7,546 nucleotides of DNA from Candidatus Solincola jinzensis (GTDB lineage Bacteria > Actinomycetota > Geothermincolia > Geothermincolales > RBG-13-55-18), in the NCBI GenBank assembly GCA_015711875.1, contig JACVJG010000117.1, positions 1 to 7,546 of the forward strand, given 5' to 3'. Shown one piece after another: positions 1 through 6,094 of this stretch (position 1 is its first letter; every line of letters begins with the position of its first letter). Below the pieces are notes generated by a model. It did no database searches and had not been told where the DNA came from. It was given only the letters and a program-made list of their open reading frames with translations. Both the position numbers and the translations under genes were made by a program.

Positions 1-47
1 AAAGGGGGGTTCGGTATGGAGAAGATCTGGCTGAAGAATTACGACTA
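1..47 (+). repeat. 47-bp direct repeat, copy 1
   Basis: Bases 1-47 are identical to 462-508, an offset of 461 bp, and the match breaks at base 48 (C here, T at 509). The unit covers the G-rich ribosome site (4-9), the start codon and the first ten codons of the acyl-CoA synthetase, plus most of codon 11. Because the match runs to the first base of the window, its true left limit is unknown. It could be the end of a tandem duplication of 48-508, the trace of an insertion, or an assembly artefact at a contig edge. Confidence 0.95.
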
Positions 48-54
48 CCCTTGA
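16..54 (+). pseudogene. Duplicated, immediately terminated start of the acyl-CoA synthetase
   Basis: Translation from the ATG at 16 gives MEKIWLKNYDYP and then TGA at 52-54. The first 11 residues equal those of the intact synthetase starting at 477, where residue 12 is Phe. The ribosome site AAAGGGGGG is also copied, six bases upstream of the ATG, so ribosomes could start here and make a 12-residue peptide. This is most simply a broken 5' fragment left by duplication. A regulatory leader-peptide role is conceivable, but nothing else in the sequence supports it. Confidence 0.6.
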
Positions 55-461
55 TGCCCAGGCATTTACCCTCCCCGGGAAAGGATGTTCGATGGGTCTG
101 CCGATCTGGACGGGTCGATCTTTTCTCAGGATCAGCGACCATTTCCCCTCCCCGAGAGCCCGGGCCTGGCACGGGCGCGAGGTGAGGCCCTCCCTCGGAT
201 GGTTGACGCGAATAGGGATGTGCCGCAAAAATATTGCTTAATAAGTCCGGCTGGGGATGCGTCAATAAACGGCGCGCGCCGTTTCCAGGCTGTCGGCGGT
301 CGCGCGCCAAGGATGTCGCGGCTCCGAAGATCTGCTACCAGACATGCTTGGGTCGTAAAAGGCGCATCGGTAGGGGTATCCCCTTCCTGATCCGCCAGAG
401 ACGACGGGAGAGGCGGGTGCCCGAAAAGCCGGGGGCGCGAGCACGTGACGGGTTTGGAAGA
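48..461. other. Gene-free segment between the two repeat copies
   Basis: These 414 bases contain open frames, but none shows the codon bias, ribosome site or recognisable protein content of the neighbouring genes. The frame of the synthetase stays open back to a TTG at 234, but that extension is Arg-rich and family-unlike, so I read it as untranslated. The segment holds an 18-bp palindrome (267-284), a GGGGTATCCCC inverted repeat (373-383) and a TTGACG at 203-208 that could be a -35 box, with only a poor A/T-rich -10 after it. It probably carries the synthetase promoter and leader. Confidence 0.6.
267..284. promoter_or_regulatory. 18-bp perfect palindrome, candidate operator
   Basis: AAACGGCGCGCGCCGTTT is its own reverse complement over all 18 bases. 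It lies about 190 bp before the synthetase start and downstream of the TTGACG at 203-208. Length and symmetry fit a site for a dimeric repressor such as a TetR-family protein, a class that often controls fatty-acid genes. No regulator gene is present in the window, so the assignment is inference. Confidence 0.4.
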
Positions 462-508
462 AAAGGGGGGTTCGGTATGGAGAAGATCTGGCTGAAGAAT
501 TACGACTA
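462..508 (+). repeat. 47-bp direct repeat, copy 2
   Basis: This is the second copy of the repeat at 1-47, in its functional setting. It contains the G-rich ribosome site at 465-470 and the first codons of the intact synthetase from 477. Confidence 0.95.
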
Positions 509-2132
509 TTTCGTTCCCGAGACGATACGTTACCCCAACATACCGCTTTACCAGTTGTTGGAGCTTACCTGCGTTAAGTACGACGAGAACGTGGCTACCA
601 TCTTCTTCGATCAGCAGCTCACCTACGGCCAGATCCGGGACCAGGTGCGCCGCTTCGCCGCCGCCCTCAAGGGGATGGGGGTGAGGAAAGGCGACCGCGT
701 GGCCATCATGCTCCCCAATTCCCCCCAGTTCGTCATCTCCTACTACGGGGCGCTGGAGGCGGGGGCCACGGTGGTGAACATCAGCCCCCTGCACGTGGAG
801 CGGGAGCTGGAATACGAGTTCAACGACTCGGGCTCGGAGACCCTTATCTACCTCGACCTCTTTGACGCGCGCATCCAGGCGGTGAGGGACAGATCCCCCC
901 TGAAGAGGATCATCGCCTCCAGCATCACTGACTACATGGAGAACCCTGTAAACCCCAACGTGGAGAAAGGCAAGGACACCTATTTTCTCCGCGAGGCGAT
1001 AGCGGATTCCGCCCCGGAGGTTCCCGACGTGGATATCGACCCCGCCGAGGACCTCGCCGCCCTGCAATACACCGGGGGCACCACCGGGCTTCCAAAGGGG
1101 GTCATGCTCACCCACCGCAACCTGCTGGCCAACGCCATGCAGTGCTCCATGTGGGCCAAGGAGTTCACCGAGCGCGGCAAGGATGTCTACCTTGACGTCA
1201 TCCCCTTCTTCCACTCCTACGGTCAGACGGTGGGCATGAACACCGCCATCGCCAACGCCGCGGCCATGGTCCTCATCCCCCAATTCGAGATCAACATGAT
1301 GCTGCAGGCCATCCAGAAATACCGCCCCAACTTCTTCCCCGGGGTTCCCACCCTTTACGTGGCCATCCTCAGCCACCCGCAGGCGCTTGACTACGGGGTG
1401 GACAAGATCCGCCTCTGCAACTCCGGGTCCGCCCCCATCCCGGTGGAGGTCATCAAGCAGTTCAGCAGCATATCCGGGGGGATCTTCTGCGAGGGTTACG
1501 GGCTCTCCGAGGCCTCCCCGGTCACCCATTCCAACCCCATCATGGGCCTGCGCAAGGTGGGTTCCGTGGGCATCCCCTTTCCCGACACCGAGGCCAGGAT
1601 AGTGGACGTGGAGACGGGCACGCAGGAGATGGGGATAAACGAGCCCGGGGAACTCATCATCCGAGGCCCCCAGGTCATGAAGGGCTACTGGGAAAAGCCC
1701 GAGGAGACGGCGGAGACCCTGCGCGACGGCTGGCTCTACACCGGGGACATCGCCACCATGGACGAGGACGGCTACTTCTATATCGTGGACCGCAAGAAGG
1801 ACATGATCATCGCCGGCGGGTTCAACATCTATCCCCGCGAGGTGGACGAGGTGCTCTACGAGCACCCCAAGGTGCAGGAGGCGGTGACGGTGGGGGTGCC
1901 GGACGAGTACCGCGGGGAGACGGTGAAGGTGTTTATCGTGCTCAAGCCGGGCGAGGAATGCACGGAGGAGGAGATCATCTCTTTCTGCCGCGAGCGGCTG
2001 GCCCCCTACAAGGCGCCGCGCATGGTGGAGTTCCGCCCCGAGCTGCCCAAGACCATGGTGGGCAAGATCCTGCGCCGCGCCCTGCGCGAGGAGGAGATCG
2101 CCAGGCAGAGGGCAGAGAAAAGCGAGGGCTGA
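477..2132 (+). CDS. Acyl-CoA synthetase (AMP-forming), long/medium-chain fatty acid CoA ligase type
   Basis: A 551-residue cytoplasmic enzyme of the ANL adenylate-forming superfamily, expected to activate a fatty or related carboxylic acid with ATP to an acyl-AMP and then an acyl-CoA. The large N-terminal domain carries the ATP-binding loop YTGGTTGLPKG at 198-208 and YGLSEASP at 341-348. YTGD at 421-424 contributes the conserved Asp that binds the ribose. DRKKD at 438-442 is the hinge, GGFNIYPREVD at 447-457 is the CoA-side motif, and Lys530 in PKTMVGK is the expected adenylation lysine. Length is typical of FadD-like ligases and no key residue is missing. The ATG at 477 is chosen because AAAAGGGGGG lies six bases upstream and family-like sequence begins there; the in-frame TTG at 234 would add an 81-residue Arg-rich stretch. 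The chain-length preference cannot be read from sequence, and an aryl or short-chain substrate remains possible. Confidence 0.95.
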   Translation: MEKIWLKNYDYFVPETIRYPNIPLYQLLELTCVKYDENVATIFFDQQLTYGQIRDQVRRFAAALKGMGVRKGDRVAIMLPNSPQFVISYYGALEAGATVVNISPLHVERELEYEFNDSGSETLIYLDLFDARIQAVRDRSPLKRIIASSITDYMENPVNPNVEKGKDTYFLREAIADSAPEVPDVDIDPAEDLAALQYTGGTTGLPKGVMLTHRNLLANAMQCSMWAKEFTERGKDVYLDVIPFFHSYGQTVGMNTAIANAAAMVLIPQFEINMMLQAIQKYRPNFFPGVPTLYVAILSHPQALDYGVDKIRLCNSGSAPIPVEVIKQFSSISGGIFCEGYGLSEASPVTHSNPIMGLRKVGSVGIPFPDTEARIVDVETGTQEMGINEPGELIIRGPQVMKGYWEKPEETAETLRDGWLYTGDIATMDEDGYFYIVDRKKDMIIAGGFNIYPREVDEVLYEHPKVQEAVTVGVPDEYRGETVKVFIVLKPGEECTEEEIISFCRERLAPYKAPRMVEFRPELPKTMVGKILRRALREEEIARQRAEKSEG

Positions 2133-2147
2133 GGGGAAGGAAAAGGC

Positions 2148-2164
2148 ACGGGCCTCCGGCCTGT
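2148..2164 (+). terminator. GC-rich hairpin after the acyl-CoA synthetase
   Basis: ACGGGCC (2148-2154) can pair with GGCCTGT (2158-2164) around a three-base loop, including one G-U pair, beginning 15 bases after the TGA at 2130-2132. No run of T follows, only a short TT, so it would be a weak intrinsic terminator or merely an mRNA 3' stabiliser. Confidence 0.3.
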
Positions 2165-2270
2165 TCGGTTGCGGTATATCTCCAGGAATTAGAGGCACGC
2201 GGAAACGGACTATACGCCCAGAACGGCGTGGGCCGCGCGAGGCCACGGGGAGGGCGGTACCGCCGGCGTC

Positions 2271-2387
2271 ATGCGGCCTGGCGACCGCGAGGCATCCATG
2301 GCGCGAGATCCCGAGAGGCTGGAAGCCGCGTTTGAGAGCTCTATCTCACGCCTTTACGCTTCATATCCCGCCCTTTTTCGCCGATAA
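2271..2387 (+). CDS. Possible 38-residue small protein or gene remnant
   Basis: The ATG at 2271 opens a 38-codon frame ending in TAA at 2385-2387, with a second ATG at 2298 that would give 29 residues. The C-terminal part (ARDPERLEAAFESSISRLYA, then SYPALFRR) has a charged, amphipathic-helix composition that looks more protein-like than the neighbouring frames. It ends 22 bases before the membrane-protein gene. The nearest G-rich ribosome site (2247-2254) is too far from 2271, and only a GAGG precedes 2298. I do not recognise it. It may be a tiny leader gene, a fragment of a lost gene, or chance. Confidence 0.25.
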   Translation: MRPGDREASMARDPERLEAAFESSISRLYASYPALFRR

Positions 2388-2409
2388 GCGGTGCAAGGAG
2401 GTGGTGACG

Positions 2410-3192
2410 ATGGAGACTTCACAGTGGGTGGTGCTGGGAGCGGGAGGAACCGCTTTGCTGCTAGGGATCGTCCTCGCCGTGCTGGGATACCGTGGTAGGA
2501 AAAAACTGGCTTGCATGGAAGCCACTCCCACGGTGACCGCCGCCGACGCCGCGAAGATGTGCATGTCCACACCCGGCGCCCGGGTCGAGGTGGTCGGATT
2601 GGCGGAGGCGGAACAGCCCCTGTCATCGCCTACCGCACAGATGCCCTGCGTTTATTACCGCTACAAGCTCGAGCATCGCGTGCAGGAGAGGGTAAGGGAC
2701 GAGTCCACCGGCGCCTGGAGGTACGAGGAGAGCTGGGAAACCGTCGATGAGCGCGAGGAGGCGGTGCCTTTCTACGTCAGGGATTCCTCCGGCACCTGCC
2801 TGGTCTATCCTGACGGCGCGGATTTCGTCGCAGAGACCAGGACCCAGGAGGGATACGGCGACGGCCGTGACTACCTCAGCTCCTCGGGACTCGCGGAAGG
2901 GATACTGGAGGGCATCCTCGGCTCCCTGGGGGGACGCAGCGAGAGCGTGATCGGGTACCGCGTCACCGAATCGGTGATCAGCGTCGGGCAGCCGGTCTAC
3001 GTCCTCGGCTCGGCCCGGCGCAGCGGAGAAACCGCTTCGCTGGGCAAGGGCGATGGGCCTTTTATCATAAGCAACAAGATGGAGGAGGAGCTCTCCCGGA
3101 AATACAAACGCTCCTCAACCCTTCAGTACGCCTTCGCCTGCGTCCTGGCCATGGGGGGCGTCGCCGCCATGGTCTATTCCGCCTTCATGTAA
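2410..3192 (+). CDS. Two-pass membrane protein with GIDE/MULAN-type domain, no RING finger
   Basis: A 260-residue protein with one hydrophobic helix near each end (about 6-27 and 238-259) and a roughly 200-residue soluble domain between them. The pattern resembles the GIDE ('E3 ubiquitin ligase') domain of mitochondrial MULAN/MUL1 and its prokaryotic relatives. Features matching that pattern are PCVYYRYKLEHR (79-90), the FYVRDSSGTCLVYPDGA strands (121-137), a YRVTESVISVGQPVYVLG block (183-200) and PFIISNKMEEEL (217-228) just before the second helix. The eukaryotic proteins add a cytosolic RING after the second helix; here the chain ends at once, as in bacterial members, so ubiquitin ligase activity is not expected. 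The start at 2410 has AAGGAGGTG (2395-2403) ideally placed. The bacterial function is not established; a membrane-stress or envelope role is a guess. It is separated from the genes on both sides by more than 130 bp. Confidence 0.75.
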   Translation: METSQWVVLGAGGTALLLGIVLAVLGYRGRKKLACMEATPTVTAADAAKMCMSTPGARVEVVGLAEAEQPLSSPTAQMPCVYYRYKLEHRVQERVRDESTGAWRYEESWETVDEREEAVPFYVRDSSGTCLVYPDGADFVAETRTQEGYGDGRDYLSSSGLAEGILEGILGSLGGRSESVIGYRVTESVISVGQPVYVLGSARRSGETASLGKGDGPFIISNKMEEELSRKYKRSSTLQYAFACVLAMGGVAAMVYSAFM

Positions 3193-3329
3193 AGGTCAGG
3201 TTCCAGGGTTCGGTAACATCCATATATTGCCATTATGTCGTTTGTCACCCGCAGGGGGATAATGAGAAAGGCGGTTCACGGCGGCCGGTCGACGGAGACC
3301 GAAGTACACGCGGGAGGGGGGAGTCGGCG
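3193..3329 (+). promoter_or_regulatory. Intergenic gap likely holding the promoter of the corrinoid gene
   Basis: This 137-base gap is AT-richer in its first half than the genes. GATAAT at 3258-3263 matches a -10 box well, but no good -35 lies 16-18 bases upstream (the nearest is TTATGT at 3233-3238, 19 bases away), so an atypical or activated promoter is possible. The ribosome site for the next gene, GGGAGGGGGGAG, is at 3312-3323. Confidence 0.3.
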
Positions 3330-3968
3330 ATGGGCTGGGAATCCGACCTCAAGCAGGCGATAAGCGAGGGCGACGAGGTCAGGGCGGGCGAGATAGCAGG
3401 CCGCGCCCTCGAGGAGGGGGCTTCCCCAAAGGAAGTGCTGGAAAAAGGGGCGGTGCCCGGCATCTACGAGGCCGGCCGGCTGTGGCAGGAGGGGACCTAC
3501 TTCCTACCCGACATCATCCTGGCTGTCGAGGCCTACAGGGAAGCGATGAAGCGCGTCGAGCCCCTGCTGGCGAGCGGAGACGTCACCTACAAGGGCAGAG
3601 TGGTCATCGGCTCGGTGGAGGGTGACGCCCACGACATCGGCAAGAACATCGTGGTCGCCCTGCTGCGCAGCGCCTCCTACCAGGTGGTGGACCTGGGGGT
3701 GGACGTGCCCCTGCCGCGCTTCGTGGAGCGGGCGCGCGAGCTGGAGGCGGACGTGCTGGGCATGGGCGCCTATATGACCACCACCATGCGCGGCATGGAG
3801 GAGGTCATGCGCCTCCTGGAGGAGGCGGCGCTGCGAGAAAAGGTCAAGGTCATCGTGGGCGGGGCCGCGGTAACCCGCGAGTACGCCGAGAGCATCGGCG
3901 CCGACGGCTACGCGGACAACGCGGCCGAGGCGGTGGAGCTTGTGGACCGGCTGCTGGGAGCGAGGTGA
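3330..3968 (+). CDS. Corrinoid-binding protein of a B12-dependent methyltransferase system (MtaC/MtbC/MttC type)
   Basis: A 212-residue cytoplasmic protein that should carry a cobamide cofactor and accept and donate a methyl group. The N-terminal helical cap (about 1-85, with GIYEAGRLWQEGTYFLPD at 44-61) precedes a Rossmann-type B12 domain. That domain has the signature DAHDIGKN (99-106), in which His101 is the expected lower axial cobalt ligand. It is followed by GAYMTTTM (146-153) at the SxL-like position and by VGGAAV (176-181), which lines the nucleotide tail. Size and domain order match stand-alone corrinoid proteins rather than full MetH. The start at 3330 is fixed by the strong ribosome site at 3312-3323 and by family-like sequence from the first residues. 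The UroD/MtaA-family gene follows after 123 bp on the same strand, the usual companionship. The methyl donor (methanol, methylamine, an aryl methyl ether or another) cannot be told, because no substrate-specific MttB/MtaB-type methyltransferase is in the window. Confidence 0.92.
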   Translation: MGWESDLKQAISEGDEVRAGEIAGRALEEGASPKEVLEKGAVPGIYEAGRLWQEGTYFLPDIILAVEAYREAMKRVEPLLASGDVTYKGRVVIGSVEGDAHDIGKNIVVALLRSASYQVVDLGVDVPLPRFVERARELEADVLGMGAYMTTTMRGMEEVMRLLEEAALREKVKVIVGGAAVTREYAESIGADGYADNAAEAVELVDRLLGAR

Positions 3969-3983
3969 GCCGGCCATGCCGGC
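3969..3983 (+). promoter_or_regulatory. Perfect GC hairpin abutting the corrinoid-gene stop codon
   Basis: GCCGGC (3969-3974), CAT, GCCGGC (3978-3983) forms a six-pair stem starting on the base after the TGA at 3966-3968. There is no T run, so it is more likely an mRNA-stabilising or partial-termination element than a full terminator. It could set different transcript levels for the two methyl-transfer genes. Confidence 0.4.
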
Positions 3984-4091
3984 CCCGCTCAACGCCAGGC
4001 GAGAAGAACGCCGTCCCAGGGAAGGGCCGGCACTTCCCCGAAGCCGCACGAGACTCATGCATCCTTCGCATATCGGCAAGGAGGGCGCGAG

Positions 4092-5360
4092 ATGACGGTG
4101 ATCGAAAAGACGGGGATGCAGGCGAGGGTGATGCTCAAGCTCAACAAGGCCGTGGCCTTCTCCCGCGGCCTGCGCCTGGGCCGCCTGGACGGGTTCGAAC
4201 GCCTCATCGCGGGGATATACGGAACACCCGACCGCGTGCCGGTCATCGCCCAGCCCTACACCTACGCCATGGGCCTGCACGGCCTTTCCCCCAGGGTCTT
4301 CTTCAGCGAGCCCAGGCCCTTCATCCATGCCTCCGGCAACTTCGCCCGCTACTTCGGCGTCGACTTCTGGTCGCCGGTGTTCGACTTCTACAACATCGAG
4401 CTGGAGGCCCTGGGGCAGAAACTCCTCTGGCGTGAGCGCAGCGAGCCGGACGTGGACACCTCCGACCCCCTTGTCAAGAGCGAGAGCGATCTTGCGCGCC
4501 TGCGCCCTCCACGGCCGGGCCTGGACGGGCGCATGCCCTATGTCTTGGAATCATACCGGCGTTATATGGAGCTCATGGGGGTGCCGCCCATGGCCTATGT
4601 CTGCTCCCCCTTCACCATGGCCGTGCTCATCCGGGGTTACGTCAACTTTATAAGGGACATGCGGCGCAACCCCTCTTTCGCCCACCGCCTCTTGGAGTTC
4701 CTGAGCATGGAGGTGGTGGTGCCGTGGATAGACAAGATCGTGGAGGTCACCAACCCCTCCATCGTCACCATGTCCGACGCCTGGGCCTCGCAGCCCAACG
4801 TCACCACGGACATGGTGCGGGAGTTCTGCCTCCCCTATGTCGAGAAGGTCATCCGCGCCACCAACTCTCCCCTGCGCACGGTGCTGGACACGGCGAGCTG
4901 GGGCGAGCGCGCGGTGGCGGACCCCCGCGAGGTGCTGGATCTGAAGATGGAGATGATGACGCGCGGCAACGGGCTGAAGGCCCTGCGTCCTTTCTTCCTC
5001 CTGGTGTGGAACGAGGATTACGAGGCGGTCGGCGTTCCCACGGTCAGGAGTTATGCCGAGGAGAAGAAAGTAGCCCTCCTGCTCAACTTGAGGCCCGACC
5101 TCATCGAGAAAGGCCCCCCCGAGGCGGTGGCGGGGAACGTGCGCAAGCTGATACGGGAAGGGGCGGGCAGGGGCAGGTTCGTGCTCTTGATAAACCTGGT
5201 GCCCATCGGCACACCGGTCGAGCACGTCCACGCGGCGGTGGCGGCGGTAAGGCAGTTCGGGGCCTATCCCATCGCTCCCGACCTGGAAAGCCACCCCTTC
5301 CGCATGCCGGAACCCACGCCTTTCGCGGAGTGGATGAGGAAGGAAGGCCTGCCCGTCTGA
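4092..5360 (+). CDS. Uroporphyrinogen decarboxylase (UroD)/MtaA-family protein, probable corrinoid-linked methyltransferase lacking canonical zinc ligands
   Basis: A 422-residue cytoplasmic protein with the UroD-type TIM-barrel pattern: an N-terminal block around GFERLIAGIYGTPDRVPV (34-51), FGVDFWSP (88-95), a central helical region (150-250), and the C-terminal blocks LLNLRPDLIEKGPPEAV (330-346) and GTPVEHVHAAVAAVRQFG (373-390). Family members such as MtaA and MtbA move a methyl group from a corrinoid protein to coenzyme M or another acceptor, using zinc held by an HxC motif and a later Cys. Here the equivalent of HxC reads RTVLDTAS (262-269), and the later Cys site reads LLINLVP (365-371). 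The only cysteines are C171 and C246. It also lacks hallmark residues of haem-pathway HemE. The ATG at 4092 follows AAGGAGGG (4078-4085) by six bases. Downstream of the corrinoid gene, it may transfer methyl groups in a zinc-independent or differently liganded way, bind the substrate, or have another role. Confidence 0.82.
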   Translation: MTVIEKTGMQARVMLKLNKAVAFSRGLRLGRLDGFERLIAGIYGTPDRVPVIAQPYTYAMGLHGLSPRVFFSEPRPFIHASGNFARYFGVDFWSPVFDFYNIELEALGQKLLWRERSEPDVDTSDPLVKSESDLARLRPPRPGLDGRMPYVLESYRRYMELMGVPPMAYVCSPFTMAVLIRGYVNFIRDMRRNPSFAHRLLEFLSMEVVVPWIDKIVEVTNPSIVTMSDAWASQPNVTTDMVREFCLPYVEKVIRATNSPLRTVLDTASWGERAVADPREVLDLKMEMMTRGNGLKALRPFFLLVWNEDYEAVGVPTVRSYAEEKKVALLLNLRPDLIEKGPPEAVAGNVRKLIREGAGRGRFVLLINLVPIGTPVEHVHAAVAAVRQFGAYPIAPDLESHPFRMPEPTPFAEWMRKEGLPV

Positions 5361-5526
5361 GCGATATGGGAATCCCCGCCTGAACGGCATCATGACAACG
5401 GAGCAAGCCAAGATATCTATCGTCTATACAGGTGTTGTCGTCAAGATTCCAAACCAGTGTTCATGATGCGTTTAATCATTTGGTATATTATGGTATATAT
5501 TGCCGTCTTTCTCAGGGCTTCATCAC
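5361..5526. other. AT-richer intergenic stretch with tandem TGGTATAT units
   Basis: No gene is visible between the UroD-family stop and the structured segment from 5527. Base composition falls well below that of the coding regions between about 5400 and 5515. Two adjacent ten-base units, TGGTATATTA and TGGTATATAT (5481-5500), repeat one helical turn apart. TATATT at 5484-5489 could serve as a -10 box for plus-strand transcription, with a poor TTCATG -35 at 5460-5465. No convincing terminator follows the UroD-family gene. Confidence 0.4.
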
Positions 5527-5735
5527 GTGTCCTTTGGCGCTGAGATCCCTCTTTGGTGGGTGACCTCGCTCCCCTCACGCTAGCGAAGCGACACAAACAA
5601 AGAGCGGTGTTCGGGTGTTCAGGTGAAGAGATGCAGCCGGGAAAGGCCTACCGGCATCGCTAGGGTGAACGAAAGCGATATGAGGAACCGTCTTGCCGAC
5701 CTGCTCGTAAGCGATGCATGTCATGAGCTGGAGTC
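5527..5735 (+). ncRNA. Candidate structured RNA, possibly a truncated group II intron 5' domain
   Basis: This segment contains several nested or consecutive complementary blocks: GTGTC (5527-5531) with GACAC (5590-5594), TCGCT (5567-5571) with AGCGA (5587-5591), GCCGG (5636-5640) with CCGGC (5651-5655), and ATCGCT (5656-5661) with AGCGAT (5674-5679). The unpaired purine-rich bases between stems (GGGTGAACGAA, TGAGGAACCG, CGTAAGC) give an impression of group II intron domain I, which also begins with GTGYG-like bases. No reverse transcriptase, domain V or 3' end is present, and the segment runs straight into the stop codon of the small minus-strand gene, so it would be a remnant. Direction and exact limits are uncertain. 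Confidence 0.3.
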
Positions 5736-6000
5736 ATTCCTCGACTTGGCGCACATAAACCCGGTAAACTCGCTCGCCGCCGGCCTTGAAGCACTGGCCG
5801 CAACCCGGGGCGGCCTCCGTCTCCAATTCCTCCAGCAGGCACTCGAAGCCCAGTTCCAGGTACTCGTCCAGGACCCGCTTGAGGTGGCCGCCCGCGGAGA
5901 CCACCGCCTCCCGCCAGCCGCCTAGCGCGACCTCCTCGCGATCCCGCATCAGCCGGCAGCGCGGCGGGAAGTTCGCCTTGCCGTTCGTCTCAACGTCCAG
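5734..6000 (-). CDS. Small 88-residue protein of unknown function, apparent CTG start
   Basis: Read on the minus strand, this frame has strongly G/C-biased third positions and a protein-like composition. It begins with DVETNGKANFPPRCRL, continues through GGWREAVVSAGGHLKRVLDE (27-46) and YLELGFECLLEELE (47-60), and ends PGCGQCFKAGGERVYRVYVR (65-84). Cysteines lie at 15, 54, 67 and 70, the last two forming a CxxC, so metal binding or redox activity is conceivable. The first ATG (5949) would discard the well-formed first 17 residues and has no ribosome site. Between the upstream stop (about 6049-6051) and that ATG the frame has no ATG, GTG or TTG. It does have a CTG at 6000-5998, exactly six bases after AGAGGAGGT. 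A sequencing error changing ATG to CTG is the main alternative. I do not recognise the family. The gene points away from the structured segment and towards the UroD-family gene. Confidence 0.65.
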   Translation of the reverse strand: MDVETNGKANFPPRCRLMRDREEVALGGWREAVVSAGGHLKRVLDEYLELGFECLLEELETEAAPGCGQCFKAGGERVYRVYVRQVEE

Positions 6001-6006
6001 CTTCCG

Positions 6007-6015
6007 ACCTCCTCT
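6007..6015 (-). promoter_or_regulatory. Strong ribosome binding site that decides a CTG start
   Basis: On the minus strand this reads AGAGGAGGT, close to the ideal anti-16S complement, and ends six bases before the CTG at 6000-5998. No ATG, GTG or TTG in the right frame lies within reach, so it is the main evidence for the non-standard start of the 88-residue protein. Confidence 0.65.
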
Positions 6016-6094
6016 TGCGCCGGTCGCTCCCGTCTTTCCCGATCTATATTAACCCATGTCGGCATAGCATCCATCACGCCGTCTTGCACGTGCC

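Noticed and set aside
234..476. N-terminal extension of the synthetase from a TTG at 234
   Set aside because: The extra 81 residues are Arg-rich and unlike the family, while the ATG at 477 has a good ribosome site and family-like sequence directly after it.
132..2246. Very long minus-strand open frame (704 codons) opposite the acyl-CoA synthetase
   Set aside because: It is a shadow of the high-GC plus-strand gene: His/Leu/Gly-rich, no recognisable domain, and the plus strand has all expected catalytic motifs.
3504..4328. 274-codon minus-strand frame opposite the corrinoid gene
   Set aside because: Composition is His/Gly/Arg-heavy as expected for an antisense shadow, it overlaps a gene with clear B12 motifs, and no protein family is recognisable.
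4551..5411. 286-codon minus-strand frame opposite the UroD-family gene
   Set aside because: Antisense shadow of a well-supported gene, with no recognisable domain.
5623..5925. 100-codon plus-strand frame over the structured segment and the small gene
   Set aside because: Its second half is the antisense of the coding-like minus-strand frame, and its first half lies in the stem-loop segment with no ribosome site.
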